DNA from: Herminiimonas fonticola
GTDB taxonomy: Bacteria; Pseudomonadota; Gammaproteobacteria; Burkholderiales; Burkholderiaceae_D
Direction: 5' to 3'
Length of the DNA: 64,000 nt
Assembly: GCF_003293745.1 (NCBI RefSeq)
Contig: NZ_PTLZ01000004.1
Location: 124,001 to 188,000, forward strand
Of this stretch, positions 63,404 to 64,000 are shown in pieces. Under the pieces are notes generated by a model. The model did no database searches and was not told where the DNA came from. It saw nothing but the letters and a program-made list of their open reading frames with translations. A program made the position numbers and the translations under genes. The stretch's first letter is position 1. Each line of letters begins with the position of its first letter.

Positions 63404-64000
63404 TTACATCATTCTGCTTTTTGCCAGCGGCGGATTTTTCGCAAAGTATTTCCTGATGCCTTGCGCGACCGCATCTGCCATGCGGTCCTGATACGCATCA
63501 TCGTTCAACCTGGATTCTTCTTCCGGATTGGAAATGAATGCCGTCTCGATCAGGATGCTCGGAATATCGGGCGCTTTCAATACCGCAAAACCCGCTTGTT
63601 CTACTGCACCTTTGTGCAGGCGATTGATGCCGCCGATTTCATTCAACACGGCTTTTCCCAACTTCATGCTGTCGTTGATTTGTGCCGTGGTGGAGAGATC
63701 CAGCAGTACGCTGGCCAATTGCTTGTCGTGATTTTTGATATTGGTGCCGCCTATCAAATCGGCGGCATTTTCCTTGTTGGCGAGCCAGCGCGCTGCAGTT
63801 GAGGTGGCACCTTTTTCGGACAAGGCAAATACCGACGAACCGTTGGCAGTGGCCTGTACAAACGCATCCGCATGGATAGAGACGAATAGATCGGCCTGTA
63901 CCTTGCGGGCTTTTTGCACGCGCACCTGCAGCGGTACAAAATAATCGCCATCGCGCGTCAGCATCACGCGCATATTCGGTAGTTGTTCTAGTTTCGCTTT
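63404..64000 (-). CDS. N-acetylmuramoyl-L-alanine amidase, C-terminal part (5' end outside window)
   Basis: The open frame continues past the window edge, giving 198 visible codons. It is the amidase_3 (AmiA/B/C) zinc domain: SIHADAF contributes a metal histidine and LIETAFISNPEEE the catalytic glutamate. The enzyme splits septal peptidoglycan side chains during division. In amidases of this class a regulatory helix covers the site, here probably in the TAARWLANKENAADLIGGTN part. It precedes mutL on the same strand with the DedA gene between, like the E. coli amiB-mutL pair. The N-terminal AMIN region, if any, is not visible. Confidence 0.88.
   Translation of the reverse strand, partial: KAKLEQLPNMRVMLTRDGDYFVPLQVRVQKARKVQADLFVSIHADAFVQATANGSSVFALSEKGATSTAARWLANKENAADLIGGTNIKNHDKQLASVLLDLSTTAQINDSMKLGKAVLNEIGGINRLHKGAVEQAGFAVLKAPDIPSILIETAFISNPEEESRLNDDAYQDRMADAVAQGIRKYFAKNPPLAKSRMM

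Overview
The window looks like a chromosomal stretch of a betaproteobacterium of the Oxalobacteraceae, close to Herminiimonas/Janthinobacterium. This is inferred from gene content and order: an oxalate/formate cluster, a miaB-phoH-ybeY-corC-lnt-glyQ-glyS-gmhB-plsC run, and an amgK-murU locus divergent from lptD-surA-pdxA-rsmA. No species-level marker was checked.

Bases 1-18965 form an oxalate/formate catabolic region. After the 3' end of an FAH-family hydrolase and a ketopantoate-reductase-like gene come a tripartite tricarboxylate transporter (tctC-tctB-tctA), a divergent Crp/Fnr-type regulator, oxalyl-CoA decarboxylase (oxc), two formyl-CoA:oxalate CoA-transferase paralogues (frc), an orphan ABC substrate-binding protein, a fused NuoE/NuoF-like formate dehydrogenase beta subunit, the molybdenum-dependent alpha subunit and an FdhD-like protein. 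The inferred route is oxalate uptake, CoA exchange with formyl-CoA, decarboxylation of oxalyl-CoA back to formyl-CoA, and oxidation of the released formate to CO2 with NADH formation. Four promoters (tctC, oxc, frc2 and the orphan binding protein) share a palindrome of form TTGAY-N4-GTCAA. In three of them its centre lies exactly 33 bp upstream of the -10 centre, the class II geometry of Fnr-type activators. The regulator beside oxc has the E-x-x-S-R recognition helix expected for TTGA half-sites. The oxc and frc2 promoters and leaders are a duplicated module with a conserved, partly covarying hairpin.

Bases 18985-46073 are mostly housekeeping: dadA, a small unknown gene, a minus-strand run ubiH-pepP-murU-amgK, plus-strand lptD-surA-pdxA-rsmA, gloA, then the long minus-strand run from miaB down to a YgjP-like peptidase gene, gdhA, dps and uspA.

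Bases 46213-59504 are a genomic island of about 13 kb inserted in a tRNA-Met(CAU) gene. It is bounded by 132-bp perfect direct repeats that contain the 3' part of the tRNA and its terminator. It carries a tyrosine recombinase with a coupled 66-codon gene, a RelA/SpoT-domain protein, a T5orf172/GIY-YIG-like protein, an unknown 286-residue protein, a repeat-rich spacer with seven in-register octamers, a type I restriction-modification operon (hsdM-hsdS-hsdR) ending in a YgjP-like metallopeptidase, and a small unknown gene. The content suggests a defence-type island.

Bases 59705-64000 return to core genome: miaA, mutL, a DedA-family gene on the opposite strand, and the 3' part of an N-acetylmuramoyl-L-alanine amidase gene that runs off the window.
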